From contig JAJEEK010000023.1 of assembly GCA_022821065.1 (NCBI GenBank), positions 1-64,000 of the forward strand: 64,000 nucleotides of DNA, given 5' to 3'. The notes under the pieces were generated by a model. That model was not told where the DNA came from. It saw nothing but the letters and a program-made list of their open reading frames with translations, and did not search any database. Of the stretch, positions 1-9,212 are shown piece by piece (position 1 is the first letter of the stretch; every line of letters starts with the position of its first letter). Source of the stretch: Candidatus Poribacteria bacterium (GTDB lineage: Bacteria; Poribacteria; WGA-4E; WGA-3G). The translations under genes were made by a program, and so were the position numbers.

Positions 1-65
1 TGATGCCCGATTGAGATTAAAAGATCGTCACAAATCGTATAAAGTGCTACAATAGTCAAGTCCAT
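1..65 (-). CDS. IS982-like transposase, 5' end only (cut by window edge)
   Basis: The minus strand has AAAAGGAG followed by ATG at 65. It then encodes MDLTIVALYTICDDLLISIG, running off the left edge after 21 codons. This start resembles the N-terminus of IS982-family transposases, which open with a short helix containing a CDDLL-type motif. Only the first helix is visible, so the DDE catalytic residues cannot be checked and an intact element cannot be claimed. The neighbouring segment 66-160 has no gene and should contain the end of the insertion sequence, but I could not define a terminal repeat. Family assignment is from recognition of the N-terminal sequence. Confidence 0.6.
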   Translation of the reverse strand, partial: MDLTIVALYTICDDLLISIGH

Positions 66-160
66 GGGGTTCTCCTTTTGTTTTTGCGTTAAAAACACTA
101 TAAAGGATATCCCATGGATTTACAAGTGGCAACTTGGGTTAATAGTATAAAATTCTATAT

Positions 161-907
161 TTATCTGGGCAAATCCAGAAATGTGTAAGGATCAATAGCA
201 CCTTCACTATGAGATAGTACATTAATATCCGATGGGATATCCACCTCAGTGAAACTTTTACCAATATTATCCACAATGGCATTTATCCGATCAGTCGTTT
301 CTGGAGGACCCGTCATTCTACGAATATAACTTCTGCCGTTGGTTTCACCCCATTGAATATAAACAGTTCCTTGAATCATCGGATATACGATACCATTCTC
401 TGTTATAGCACCTGTGACATTTACGCCCTGATGTGCCAGTTTTACCTGCACGCGCGTCATAAGTTCGTGTTCGGCGGATATTGCTGGCCATAGTTTATCA
501 GCAGGCCACCCTACTGGCAGTTCGGGGTAAGGTCCGAAGCCATACGGCGAAACAGATACCTCTTCTGCTGTTTCTTCCTCTGAAACCATATCATCGGGTA
601 AGAAAGCATCCACGAGGTCATCGGTCTCGTTAGGTAACGCCTCTGTCCCCTCGGGCACCAGGGTGTCCGTGTTTTCGTCGGGCGTGTTTACAAAACCGGG
701 AGTCTCGGTCTCTGTTGGAACGTTCACGGTTTCTGCGGGGTGTGTCTCGTTCTGTTTGATCCCCTGCGCCAACTGATCATGCCGTTCCAGATCGCTTTCT
801 GTGGTGTGGAGGGTGTACCAACTATACAGCAGGCTGCCCCCAATCACCAACACAAAAAATACGAGACCGAATTGGAGCCATCGACTGGAAAGTAAATCAC
901 GTAACAT
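161..907 (-). CDS. Membrane-anchored hypothetical protein (paralogue of 3936-4703)
   Basis: A 248-residue protein with a short basic N-terminus, one membrane helix at about residues 13-30 and an acidic, Thr/Pro/Glu-rich spacer at about 40-120. A C-terminal region of about 110 residues begins at the VSPYGFGPYP motif. I recognise no family. The topology predicts an anchored protein with its bulk outside the cytoplasm. The ATG follows a GAGAGGTGA ribosome-binding site, and the 5' flank is shared with the paralogue. The first 120 or so residues are almost identical between the two copies, while the C-terminal parts are clearly diverged. Last gene of a minus-strand run of envelope proteins. Confidence 0.75.
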   Translation of the reverse strand: MLRDLLSSRWLQFGLVFFVLVIGGSLLYSWYTLHTTESDLERHDQLAQGIKQNETHPAETVNVPTETETPGFVNTPDENTDTLVPEGTEALPNETDDLVDAFLPDDMVSEEETAEEVSVSPYGFGPYPELPVGWPADKLWPAISAEHELMTRVQVKLAHQGVNVTGAITENGIVYPMIQGTVYIQWGETNGRSYIRRMTGPPETTDRINAIVDNIGKSFTEVDIPSDINVLSHSEGAIDPYTFLDLPR

Positions 908-1110
908 ACTTTCACCTCTCTCATAAGGGTTGATGGAAAAATGCCTGAAAAGATAACTCGTTGGAGAGATAGCAATCCTTCCATTTTCTATAGCGTGCTG
1001 GTTTCCAATTGTATTTGTGATACAATAGAAACCAGCCCGTCATCGTCTGGTTACGACAGTGCTACGCGTCGCTCGGGTATTCGTCAGAAATCGAGTGCGG
1101 CTCTACCCGC

Positions 1111-1485
1111 CTAACGACACCCGTGAGCACCTGATTCTTGCGTGTAACTCCAATATATGGCATTATGCCAATAGACAGGATGCTCGGTATGATGGGGGAC
1201 CAACTGCTGTTCACAGTGATTTCCACCACCAACAAGAGGGTAACATACCTGTTCCTCTATGAGAGTGGGGGCGGGATGATTTTCATCCTGCCATGTGTCT
1301 AAGGTCCGAGACGTGCTTTGAGCATAAATCGAACCATCGGGACAGACATAATACTTGGTGACGTATATCCAACGTTGGTTGTTTGCATCTGCGAATGCTT
1401 CTTGTGAGATGGCACCCTCGAAGAAAGTAAGTGTCATTAGAAAAAATTGAAAAATACAGATACAGCAGACCCATTTTTTGAACAT
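1111..1485 (-). CDS. Small secreted protein, unknown function
   Basis: A 124-residue product. Residues 1-32 form a signal peptide (MFKK, a hydrophobic stretch, then an Ala-rich site near EAFA). The mature part is polar and rich in His, Tyr and Trp, with four Cys residues (YYVCPDG, EQVCYP, NHCEQQ, HGCR) that could form disulfides after export. The start is supported by AAAAAAGGAG upstream of ATG. It lies between a lipoprotein gene and the membrane-anchored gene at 161-907, all on the same strand. I recognise no family and infer no function. Confidence 0.65.
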   Translation of the reverse strand: MFKKWVCCICIFQFFLMTLTFFEGAISQEAFADANNQRWIYVTKYYVCPDGSIYAQSTSRTLDTWQDENHPAPTLIEEQVCYPLVGGGNHCEQQLVPHHTEHPVYWHNAIYWSYTQESGAHGCR

Positions 1486-1563
1486 GAAAAAACTCCTTTT
1501 TTAATTCATGGATAGACGGACATCCATGCACAATGCCTTTTGTCTTGTCCACCCGATTCGTAT

Positions 1564-2340
1564 TTATTCTTCTTTAGCCTTTCGCCACTCTTCAAGCACT
1601 TTTCTCTCATCTACAGACTCGAGTGGCTCTCCGTTGGCTTTCGCCTGTAGATACGCTTCTAAAAAAACGCGATTTAGCTCATTGTCAGGCTCCAGCTTAA
1701 AGCGTGCTTGACGGTAAGCAAAGACATCATCGCCCGTTACCGGTTGATTATTTCTGACTTTCATCTCAAAACGCACAACAATATCAACTTCTGGAATATC
1801 TCCGTGCTTTTCTAAAAGTGCAGCATGTCTTTCTTTTATGTTGGCCTCGCGTTGTCCATCATTTATCCGTTGACCTGAAGGGTGAAGTTCGGTGGGATCT
1901 TCATATTCCGGGAGGCTCTTTAGGACCTCGTCAATGAATCTTTTATTTTGCTCATTCGGCCAGAGAAAATAGACCGTCCGCGCGAAAGCCAATGAGATCT
2001 CGGGCGTTGTAATTTTGTTTCTGCCAAACTCTATGTAAAATCGGGTGTGCCGTGTATCTCCATGCGTTCGCAAAACTTCGGTTTCAAAGTATTTTTCTAA
2101 GAGCTCTGGGTCTCTGGTTTGCCATAAGTCATCCGGGAACTTAAATGTTAATAGTTCTTTTACATCACTATCTGTTAACCGGACCCACCCTTTTGGATAG
2201 TATTTTATGTCTAAAGAGGGAACAGGCATCATTGACGACTGACGGGGAACTATGGTTTCCACGGGTGGGTCTGTTTCTCCACAACCGAACAAAAACGGCA
2301 GACTGAAGAGACAAATGAGCAAACTGAAAACTGCTTTCAT
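1564..2340 (-). CDS. Lipoprotein with two DPEL...GDIPEVHI-type repeats
   Basis: The start at 2340 is chosen because GGAGG lies 5 nt upstream and the product then opens as a lipoprotein signal (MKAVFSLL...LPFLFGC). A longer frame upstream lacks such a site. The mature protein of about 240 residues contains two copies of a repeat seen also at 2397-3020 and 51219-52016. Each has an acidic start with DPEL, then HGD, a beta-like stretch, and an LWPN or similar motif about 30 residues later. In the first copy the IPEVHI segment is degenerate (TRHTRF); the second keeps GDIPEVDIVV. Predicted to be attached to a membrane by its lipobox Cys. Function unknown. Confidence 0.75.
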   Translation of the reverse strand: MKAVFSLLICLFSLPFLFGCGETDPPVETIVPRQSSMMPVPSLDIKYYPKGWVRLTDSDVKELLTFKFPDDLWQTRDPELLEKYFETEVLRTHGDTRHTRFYIEFGRNKITTPEISLAFARTVYFLWPNEQNKRFIDEVLKSLPEYEDPTELHPSGQRINDGQREANIKERHAALLEKHGDIPEVDIVVRFEMKVRNNQPVTGDDVFAYRQARFKLEPDNELNRVFLEAYLQAKANGEPLESVDERKVLEEWRKAKEE

Positions 2341-2396
2341 GAGAGCCTCCTTAACCATAAACAAATACTATTATTTACGCAGTGCACTCTGAAGAC

Positions 2397-3020
2397 CTAT
2401 TGGTGTTCTTCTACCTTATCCTTTTGAAGGGTTTCAAGGAGTTCTGCGTTTTTTTGATTCGGCCAGAGGACTTGAGATGCTTCAAGGTACTTGATCCATT
2501 GATCAACTGTAATCGGTACTTTTTTTGCTATTTGTAAATTATGTTCCGCGATGATGTGAACCTCTGGAATATCACCGAACTGCTTGAGAAGTTGGGCGTA
2601 AAAATACTCGGCATGTAATTCAGGATCTTCCGTCTTATACCAATCGCGTGGCGGATATGTATCATCGGTGTCATCTGTAGATGCCTGCTGTGGATAGGTT
2701 TGCTTCCAGGGATCCTTCTTCACAAGTGTGTCATCAAAGGCAGGATCCTCTCGCCAGTCGGTGTCTCGATCTGGCAGCGCACGCGCTTGCGTCTCAGAGA
2801 TGCGGGCGTGCGGTTCGGCATGCCATGTGCCATCGGCGTGGAAGTGTCCATTCTGTGAGGTATCACCAACAGGAACTTTCGCAGGGAGTTTCTCAACTTC
2901 AACAGGTGTAACAATTAAAACAGGTTTTTTCGGCGGGCGGGTCTGTAGGTAGTAAAGACTCACACCCACGAGAGCTACGATGAACACCGAGATCGGTATC
3001 CAATATTTTCGGATAAACAT
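2397..3020 (-). CDS. Membrane-anchored protein with one DPEL...GDIPEVHI repeat
   Basis: The start at 3020 (MFIRKYW) has AAGGAG 7 nt upstream; an in-frame extension to 3101 has no ribosome-binding site. The 207-residue product has a membrane helix at about 7-25, a linker with a His-rich stretch (HFHADGTWHAEPH) and an acidic region. One complete repeat follows: DWYKTEDPEL, then FGDIPEVHII, then LWPNQKN. The same repeat occurs twice in each of the lipoproteins at 1564-2340 and 51219-52016, so these are one protein family with variable repeat number and different anchors. Function unknown. Confidence 0.75.
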   Translation of the reverse strand: MFIRKYWIPISVFIVALVGVSLYYLQTRPPKKPVLIVTPVEVEKLPAKVPVGDTSQNGHFHADGTWHAEPHARISETQARALPDRDTDWREDPAFDDTLVKKDPWKQTYPQQASTDDTDDTYPPRDWYKTEDPELHAEYFYAQLLKQFGDIPEVHIIAEHNLQIAKKVPITVDQWIKYLEASQVLWPNQKNAELLETLQKDKVEEHQ

Positions 3021-3358
3021 GTTTATCTCCTTATCACCGATACACGTCTGCACCTGTAGTGAACGAAACTGCACGTTCTGCCTCGCCTGCGGTGAAACCA
3101 ACTATTACGTCCCACGAAAAACAAGCACAGACAGTGGGCATGCACGGCAGGGAGTGCGAGTGGGTCTTTCCAAAAGACGATAGCGTTACGGATCCGTTTG
3201 GAAGACGCTTTTTAGGCGTTGAACCCATCCGCTTTTTTCGCTCGGCGGTGGCAGCATCAAGACGGCGTTTTGTTTCTGCAACCCGTTGGCGAGTGCCAAG
3301 AGGTGCTATTTCTCTGTCTCGGCAGATGCGAACCTTGTGATTGTGGAGACGCTGGGGG
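3021..3358. other. Gene-free gap with an open minus-strand frame but no start
   Basis: Between the genes at 2397-3020 and 3359-3925 there are 338 bases with no gene I can support. One minus-strand frame stays open from about 3365 to 3034 and begins with a basic, charged segment (RDREIAPLGTRQRVAETK). It has no start codon with a ribosome-binding site, and its second half reads like non-coding sequence. It could be the tail of a decayed gene. Confidence 0.35.
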
Positions 3359-3925
3359 CTACCAATTTCCTACAGCGGTTGCGTAGTTCGACTGCTGCCC
3401 GGGGCCGCTTGAACCAGAGGAACCACTTCCCCAAGTGCCTCCACCATCAATACTTCCACCGGCATCGCAACTTGATAACTCAGAAGTGGCATTCACGCCG
3501 TCTACGGTGTCGCGTGGAGAGAAATACTCCGCTGCTACAGCATCTTCCCACCATCCCCACCATTCATTACTCTTATAGTCAGGAGTAGCATTGGGAACAT
3601 AAGCATTGATGGACCAGTATCCATTGTAAGCCGAGTCCGGAGCAGATCCTCCGATAGAAGCAGTCGCTGAATAGGCTATACCGCGGCGAAAGGGGGGCCA
3701 CGATAATTCTTTACGCGTCTCCACATCAACTTCAGACGAAGCAGAAGCCCGCAATAGCGAGTCTGAATCACTTCCTTGACATTGGGCATACTTCTTATTC
3801 GTTGATGGACTCTTCCAATGGTGATCTCGGTTATAAGTCCTACCGTTCACTGGCCCTCGCAATGCCCAAAGGGATATACAACTAAGCAGGGTGAAAATGA
3901 GAGTACAAGCAAATATTCGTTTCAT
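3359..3925 (-). CDS. Secreted hypothetical protein with Gly/Ser-rich tail
   Basis: A 188-residue product with a signal peptide at about 1-22 (MKRIFACTLIFTLLSCISLWA). The LLSC sequence could be a lipobox, but it lies unusually close to further hydrophobic residues, so I prefer an ordinary signal. The mature region is polar and Trp/Tyr-rich and ends in a Gly/Ser-rich tail. ATG is preceded by AGGAG. The stop codon of the upstream gene 3936-4703 lies next to this ribosome-binding site, which suggests cotranscription. No family recognised. Confidence 0.65.
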   Translation of the reverse strand: MKRIFACTLIFTLLSCISLWALRGPVNGRTYNRDHHWKSPSTNKKYAQCQGSDSDSLLRASASSEVDVETRKELSWPPFRRGIAYSATASIGGSAPDSAYNGYWSINAYVPNATPDYKSNEWWGWWEDAVAAEYFSPRDTVDGVNATSELSSCDAGGSIDGGGTWGSGSSGSSGPGQQSNYATAVGNW

Positions 3926-3935
3926 GTGTGAGCTC

Positions 3936-4703
3936 CTATGGTAGATCTAAAAATGTGTAAGGGTCAATTCCCCCTTCTTCATAAGATACAAATTCTATAC
4001 TTGGTGGAAAGTCACTCTCGGTAGGAGTTCTTCCCTTTGTTGCTTCTTTGAAGGCACGTATGCTGTCCGTATCATCTGGATGCCCAGTTTCTTTGCTTAT
4101 ATACCTAACAGGGGTACCGTCCCCCCCGGTATACTCTGCCCATTCAACATAACGGGTGCCTTTGATAATGGGATATACCAAGCCATTCTGCATAATACCC
4201 CCTTTGACAGGTATCCCCTGTGAGATGAGTTTTATGCTGACGCGTAACATCAATTCATGGTTTGCGGACTTAGCAGGCCATGTATCGGGAACCCAGTAAG
4301 GATCATCTGGCAGAGGTGGATAAGGTCCGAAGCCGTAAGGCGAAACCGGCACATCTTCTGCGGGTGCTTCTTCCTCTGAGATGAAGTCATCGGGTAAGAA
4401 TGCATTCACGAGGTCATCGGTCTCGTTAGGTAACGCCTCTGTCCCCTCGGGCCCCAGGGTGTCCGTGTTTTCGTCGGGCGTGTCTACAAGACCGGGTGTC
4501 TCGGTCTGTGTTGGAACGTTCACCTTTTCTGCGGGGTGTGCCTCGTTCTGTTTGATCCCCTGCGCCAACTGATCATGCCGTTCCAGATCGCTTTCTGTGG
4601 TGCGGAGGGTGTGCCAACTATACAGCAGGCTGCCCCCAATCACCAACACAAAAAATACGAGACCGAATTGAAGCCATCGACTGGAAAGTAAATCACGTAA
4701 CAT
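3936..4703 (-). CDS. Membrane-anchored hypothetical protein (paralogue of 161-907)
   Basis: A 255-residue protein starting at MLRDLLSSRW. This start is chosen because it matches the paralogue and has GAGAGGTGA upstream, whereas the frame continues open for 28 codons before it. Membrane helix at about 13-30, then an acidic spacer, then a C-terminal domain after VSPYGFGPYP. Against 161-907 the first part and the untranslated leader are nearly identical, while the C-terminal 110 residues diverge in sequence and carry short insertions. It heads a run of same-strand envelope genes. Function unknown. Confidence 0.75.
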   Translation of the reverse strand: MLRDLLSSRWLQFGLVFFVLVIGGSLLYSWHTLRTTESDLERHDQLAQGIKQNEAHPAEKVNVPTQTETPGLVDTPDENTDTLGPEGTEALPNETDDLVNAFLPDDFISEEEAPAEDVPVSPYGFGPYPPLPDDPYWVPDTWPAKSANHELMLRVSIKLISQGIPVKGGIMQNGLVYPIIKGTRYVEWAEYTGGDGTPVRYISKETGHPDDTDSIRAFKEATKGRTPTESDFPPSIEFVSYEEGGIDPYTFLDLP

Positions 4704-5067
4704 ACTTTCACCTCTCTCATAAGGGTTGATGGAAAAATGCCAGAAAAACAAAAAGTCGGAGAGATGGCAATCTTTCCAATTGTTCAAAGTGCCGATTTCC
4801 GATTTCCCTTATAGTAGCAAGTATCATGCCAATGTGAGAAACCTGACTATTACGGGATCTCCCCATTTCTCCACTGGAAAAAACCTTTTCAGTTGGAAAC
4901 ATTTTTTCACTTAACTGGAAAAAATATTGCCAGTTGATACACCAAACGCGTGATTCTGGATCGAATACCGAGCATCATAATACTCAGTTTCTTGAGAAAG
5001 ACGAACGGATGCTAGGGGTCAAGTAACCTTCCGCTGTAGGCGCGCTTACACAAAAGTCCGTAATGTC
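4704..5067. other. Intergenic region with short CAGTTGGAAA-like repeats
   Basis: No gene is supported here. The first 40 or so bases are the leader duplicated upstream of 161-907. Around 4870-4937 the sequence carries several imperfect copies of a TCAGTTGGAAA / AACTGGAAAA motif. They might be binding sites or decayed repeats; I cannot tell which. Confidence 0.3.
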
Positions 5068-6102
5068 CTACTCCTCTTGTTCATAGGTGTGTAACTTGGC
5101 GCGCAAAGTCGGGCGGCTAATCCCCAAAACCTCCGCCGTTTTTGACCTATTTCCATGCTCGCGTGCCAAAATTGCCAAGATGGCTGACTTCTCTATCTCT
5201 TGAAGGGTTGTATCTATCGGGAAGGGCAGCACGAAACATTCTGCGACGTTAGGATTTGCTGCGGCTGTTGCATCGGCCGACGGCAATGCAGGGGTTTGAG
5301 GTGTCCGTAAATCTGACGGTAAGTGGTCCGGTAAGATTTCACCCTCTTCCGCTAAAAGTACCGCGCGACTTATGACGCCTTCCAACTCTCGGATATTCCC
5401 AGGCCAGCTGTAGGCATCAAATAACGCGAGGACTTCTGGATTTATGTCCACTACTTTTCCATTCAAAGCGTTGTTTTCCTTTGTCAAAAAGTGTTTTGCC
5501 AACGCAGGGATGTCTTTCCGCCGCTCCCGTAACGCTGGCAGCCGGATATGAAGGGATTTTAATCGCTCATAGAGGTCTCGGCGAAACCTGCCTGCTTCAA
5601 TCGCTTCTAAAAGGTTGATATTCGTCGCTGCCACAACGCGCGCTGTCACTGGAATCTGTGCTGTCCCACCGACGCGACGAATCTCGTTTTCCTGAAGTAC
5701 CCGCAGCAACTTCGGTTGTAAAGGCATCGGCAGTTCCCCGATTTCGTCAAGGAATAGTGTGCTCTTTGACGCTGTTTCAAATAGTCCAATATGTTGCCGG
5801 TCTGCGCCGGTAAACGCGCCTCTCTCATGTCCAAAGAGTTCATTTTCTATCAGGTTTTCCGCAATCCCTGCACAGTTCACGACGACCATAGGCTGCATGG
5901 CATAAAGGCTCTCTGCGTGCAAAGCACGCGCGACCAATTCTTTACCTGTTCCTGTTTCGCCAGAAATGAGCACGGCTTTAGAAGATTTTGCGAACCTGTC
6001 AATACGTTTCAGTACTTCAAGATGCCCTGTACTTTCACCGATGAGGTCGTTGTAATTCCCGTGCAACTTCTCTCTTGATAACAGCATTTCAGACGGTGCC
6101 AC
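5068..6102 (-). CDS. Sensorless AAA+ sigma-54-type enhancer-binding regulator
   Basis: A 344-residue regulator made of a central AAA+ domain and a C-terminal Fis-type helix-turn-helix. Walker A GETGTGKE lies at about 48-55, the GAFTGA sigma-54 contact loop at about 95-100 and Walker B LFLDEIGE at about 116-123. The ALRERRKDIP segment follows at about 190, and the DNA-binding helix pair occupies about 305-342. There is no receiver, GAF or PAS domain, so the arrangement is PspF-like and activity must be set by a partner or by abundance. The predicted start is GTG with an AGAAGAGG-like site; an ATG five codons downstream is possible. It lies 137 bases downstream of the ECF sigma fusion on the same strand. 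Family knowledge: such proteins hydrolyse ATP to open sigma-54 promoters. Confidence 0.9.
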   Translation of the reverse strand: MAPSEMLLSREKLHGNYNDLIGESTGHLEVLKRIDRFAKSSKAVLISGETGTGKELVARALHAESLYAMQPMVVVNCAGIAENLIENELFGHERGAFTGADRQHIGLFETASKSTLFLDEIGELPMPLQPKLLRVLQENEIRRVGGTAQIPVTARVVAATNINLLEAIEAGRFRRDLYERLKSLHIRLPALRERRKDIPALAKHFLTKENNALNGKVVDINPEVLALFDAYSWPGNIRELEGVISRAVLLAEEGEILPDHLPSDLRTPQTPALPSADATAAANPNVAECFVLPFPIDTTLQEIEKSAILAILAREHGNRSKTAEVLGISRPTLRAKLHTYEQEE

Positions 6103-6239
6103 CTCTTCTGCCCTCAGGGCGGTTGCGTAAATCTTAATTGAATAAATAAATATAGGACATTTGGACGCAAAAAGCAGTAATTTCTTTCACTACAAAACCC
6201 TATGCCCGCCTACATCCCACATGCACTTATAAACTATCC

Positions 6240-9212
6240 TCAATTATTTACAATATAATTCTTTTCCTCAAGCGAGATGTGGAACATTCCGCGGTGTTTG
6301 GTGGCGACATAAAGTTTGTTGCGATCAACGACAAGCGATAGCACTTGACCCGGCACTGCTGGTGAAATCCGTTCCCACTTGTCATGAACATCTAAGCGAT
6401 AGACCCCCGTATCGCCGGCACCGTAGATCTGTATATTTTGGGGGGTGGTGCGGTCCACAGCGAACCTATCTATAACGGCTTCATCGGCGATGACGCGCCA
6501 GTGTTCCCCGGTTTTTGATGCTAAAACGCCGCTGTCCGTGGCGATGTAAACGGTTGGTCCCGCAAAGACAATCTCCTTGAAACAGGTAAAGTGAAATGGG
6601 AGGTTCGGCGTAATGTCTCTCCAACTGCTCCCGGCATCCTGCGATTGGAACAACTTGCCATCCCGTTTGCCGACGTAGACGGTCTCGCCTGAAACGGCTA
6701 ACCTGAATCCGCATTTCAAATTCCCTTCAGGCTGCTCACCGGTATCGAGCAATCCGGTGTCTTTCCACTCTGCATCGCCGGGTTTCCATTTGAAAAGCTG
6801 CCGTTTGTATTCTGCATAAAGCGTCCCGCGACTGACGACAAACGCCCCAATTCTCTCATATTCTCTACGCCGCAATGTTTCCACAGGGTTATTGTCTCCT
6901 TCATGACTCCCAGATAAGTGAACCTGTTCAATATATTCACCGTCTGTCAACAACCCAATGGATGAAACATCCGATTCACCGTGAACCGGAATAAGCATAT
7001 CACCATCCGCTGACAAACGGAAGACGCGCAGATTGTCTTTTTCAGGTGAAATTATGTAGAGAATATTGCCAGCAATCGTTAGTCGCGAATCGGCAGGGAA
7101 ATTGAAGTGAGATTGTCCTGCTTTGACCGGTTTGTGTTCATAAGTTTTCGCATCAACCGGAACGGACTTCCACGAGTCACCACCATCTATCGACTGAACG
7201 ATGCCCTCCTCGGTATGCGCGTAGAGTCTGTTGTTGATCGAGACCATATCCAGTATTCGGGTTCCGACCATCCCGTCCATAAACAGATGCCACGATTCAC
7301 CGGCGTCGGTTGTACGGTAGATACCGGTCGGACCTGTTCTATAAAAGGTATTCTCGCTCACTACTACAGAGGGAAAAACATTTTGTCTAAGCGAATCTAT
7401 CTCAGTTCCAAGGTCAACCCAAGTTTTTCCGCCATCGCTTGACTGAAATTGGGTGAAGGCTTGTGCTAAGATCGTCTTACCGGCAACCGACACACTTATA
7501 CCCGAGGGTGCTCTTATAGGACGTGATCCATCCGTAGGTGTTATGTCAGTCCATGAGGCACCCAAGTCGGTCAAGCAGAAAACTTTGCTTAAACTTGAAT
7601 TGTAGTCATATATTATCTGCATTACTTCCACTGGTTCTGATCCAATCTGTGGTAAGGTGAAAAAATCAGGACCTGTTCCGACGTAGAGATCGTCTTCAGA
7701 GACAGCTAACGAGTAAATAGATCCAGGTACATCCACAAGCAAGCGTTCCCACGCGCCTGAATCATCAAGTCGGTAGAGCCCTTTATCTGTGCCAGCAAAT
7801 ACTGTGTTGCCAATTGTTGCCAGTGTGGAAATCGTTCTGTCCCTCAATCCATCGTTAAGGAGCGTCCACTGTTCACCAGCATCCGTAGCGCGGAACACAC
7901 CTTTATTCTCAAGGGCAAGATACATCGTAATATCCGAAGCGGTCCCGTGTATTCCATCCACGATGATGAATCCGATGGCATTTCCTTCAGGTCGGGAGCA
8001 GAAGGTGTTCCACGTCTCACCGTTATCGGTTGAGACAAACACTGTATCGGTAGAGACAATATAAAGCACTCCTTGATGCTCTGTCATAGGAACCTTGTTC
8101 CCTTCGGGCGGAACGTCAACGTCAACTGGCATCCACGTAGTTGTGTTTGCTGCCAACCTATAGGGGCCTGTCGGTGAGAAGGCGTAAAGCACGCCTTTAG
8201 ATGTCGCAAATATGTCAAACACGGGCCCTCCTTGCGGTCCTGTTGCTTGTGCCCACTGAGACGCGGAAGGTCTGAGCGCGTCACCCTGTGCATTGGAGGC
8301 TAAGACTGATTCAGAAACTTGCACGCCAGCATTGCTGCTCTGATGGGTTGCATCGGCGCGCCCTGTCTGATTTCGCACTGCTGGTTTCGCTTCAATATCA
8401 AGAACGATAGGTGCGTCAACGATTTCAATTGTCGGTTCAGATTGTGCTTCAAAACTATATGGCTTTTGAAAGCGAACGAGATATTGATTGCTCGCACTTA
8501 ATAGCAGTAGGATGAAAACTGCCGCTGCGCCGAAAGCCATCCACGGTAGGAAGGGTTTGCCTGTTGGAGAAGGTGTCAACCTGACATCAGAAACTCTCCG
8601 AGCGATGTTCTCCGTGAGACTATCAGGGAGCTGGACACCTCCAAGTATCTCTTGAACTAAGAGTTCCTCCTCTTTTTCGAGACGCTTTCGTGCCCGGTTG
8701 AGTCGACTGGTGATCGTGTTGACCGACACCCCTAAAAAGTTTCCAATTTCCTTCGCCGTCATTTCGCCGAGATAGTAGAGTGTCATGACGGTGCGTTCGC
8801 TCTCCGGCAGTTTTGCCAGAAGTTTCTCGACAATTTTATGGCGACGCTCGAGTGCTGCTTTTTCGTTTTTATCAGAGATATAACGGTCATAAGACATGCT
8901 TTGTATTTCTAACACGGAGACCTCCTCCACCGATTTTACTGCCGATTTGTTCTTGTTATTCCAATTTTTACAAAGCCTATTTGCGATGACATAGAGCCAT
9001 CCAGCAAACTGATTGGGATTCTTGAGTGTTGAGAGTTTCTTGTATACTTGGAGAAAAACGTCTTGCGTAATATCTTCGGCAAAATGAAAATCACCAACCT
9101 TCCGCCATGCAAGGGCGTGAACACTCTTCTGATATTTTCGGACTAAAGTAGTGAATGCTTCATCGTCGCCTGACAGGACCTTGTGGATGAGTTGAACATC
9201 ATCGTTTATCAT
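6240..9212 (-). CDS. ECF sigma factor fused to membrane helix and BNR/Ycf48-like propeller
   Basis: A 990-residue protein. ATG at 9212 has GGAGAA upstream; the frame extends further but without a site. Residues 1-90 are sigma region 2 (AEDITQDVFLQVYKKL) and about 133-183 region 4, including ESERTVMTLYYL and the helix-turn-helix AKEIGNFLGVSVNTI. After a juxtamembrane segment, a single membrane helix spans about 223-241. The remaining 740 residues form repeated strands with VSTDNGETW or SSDGGKTW motifs typical of BNR/Ycf48-like propellers, predicted to be extracytoplasmic. Sigma output and outer sensor are thus one chain, with no separate anti-sigma gene. Paralogue at 47898-50774. How the sigma domain would be released, for example by proteolysis, is inference. 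Confidence 0.88.
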   Translation of the reverse strand: MINDDVQLIHKVLSGDDEAFTTLVRKYQKSVHALAWRKVGDFHFAEDITQDVFLQVYKKLSTLKNPNQFAGWLYVIANRLCKNWNNKNKSAVKSVEEVSVLEIQSMSYDRYISDKNEKAALERRHKIVEKLLAKLPESERTVMTLYYLGEMTAKEIGNFLGVSVNTITSRLNRARKRLEKEEELLVQEILGGVQLPDSLTENIARRVSDVRLTPSPTGKPFLPWMAFGAAAVFILLLLSASNQYLVRFQKPYSFEAQSEPTIEIVDAPIVLDIEAKPAVRNQTGRADATHQSSNAGVQVSESVLASNAQGDALRPSASQWAQATGPQGGPVFDIFATSKGVLYAFSPTGPYRLAANTTTWMPVDVDVPPEGNKVPMTEHQGVLYIVSTDTVFVSTDNGETWNTFCSRPEGNAIGFIIVDGIHGTASDITMYLALENKGVFRATDAGEQWTLLNDGLRDRTISTLATIGNTVFAGTDKGLYRLDDSGAWERLLVDVPGSIYSLAVSEDDLYVGTGPDFFTLPQIGSEPVEVMQIIYDYNSSLSKVFCLTDLGASWTDITPTDGSRPIRAPSGISVSVAGKTILAQAFTQFQSSDGGKTWVDLGTEIDSLRQNVFPSVVVSENTFYRTGPTGIYRTTDAGESWHLFMDGMVGTRILDMVSINNRLYAHTEEGIVQSIDGGDSWKSVPVDAKTYEHKPVKAGQSHFNFPADSRLTIAGNILYIISPEKDNLRVFRLSADGDMLIPVHGESDVSSIGLLTDGEYIEQVHLSGSHEGDNNPVETLRRREYERIGAFVVSRGTLYAEYKRQLFKWKPGDAEWKDTGLLDTGEQPEGNLKCGFRLAVSGETVYVGKRDGKLFQSQDAGSSWRDITPNLPFHFTCFKEIVFAGPTVYIATDSGVLASKTGEHWRVIADEAVIDRFAVDRTTPQNIQIYGAGDTGVYRLDVHDKWERISPAVPGQVLSLVVDRNKLYVATKHRGMFHISLEEKNYIVNN

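Noticed and set aside
1059..1262. 67-codon plus-strand frame opposite the small secreted protein
   Set aside because: Overlaps the 3' part of a better-supported gene (signal peptide, ribosome-binding site) and has no site of its own.
3034..3365. Open minus-strand frame with a charged first half (RDREIAPLGTRQRVAETK)
   Set aside because: No start codon with a ribosome-binding site, and the second half looks non-coding; recorded only as a gap.
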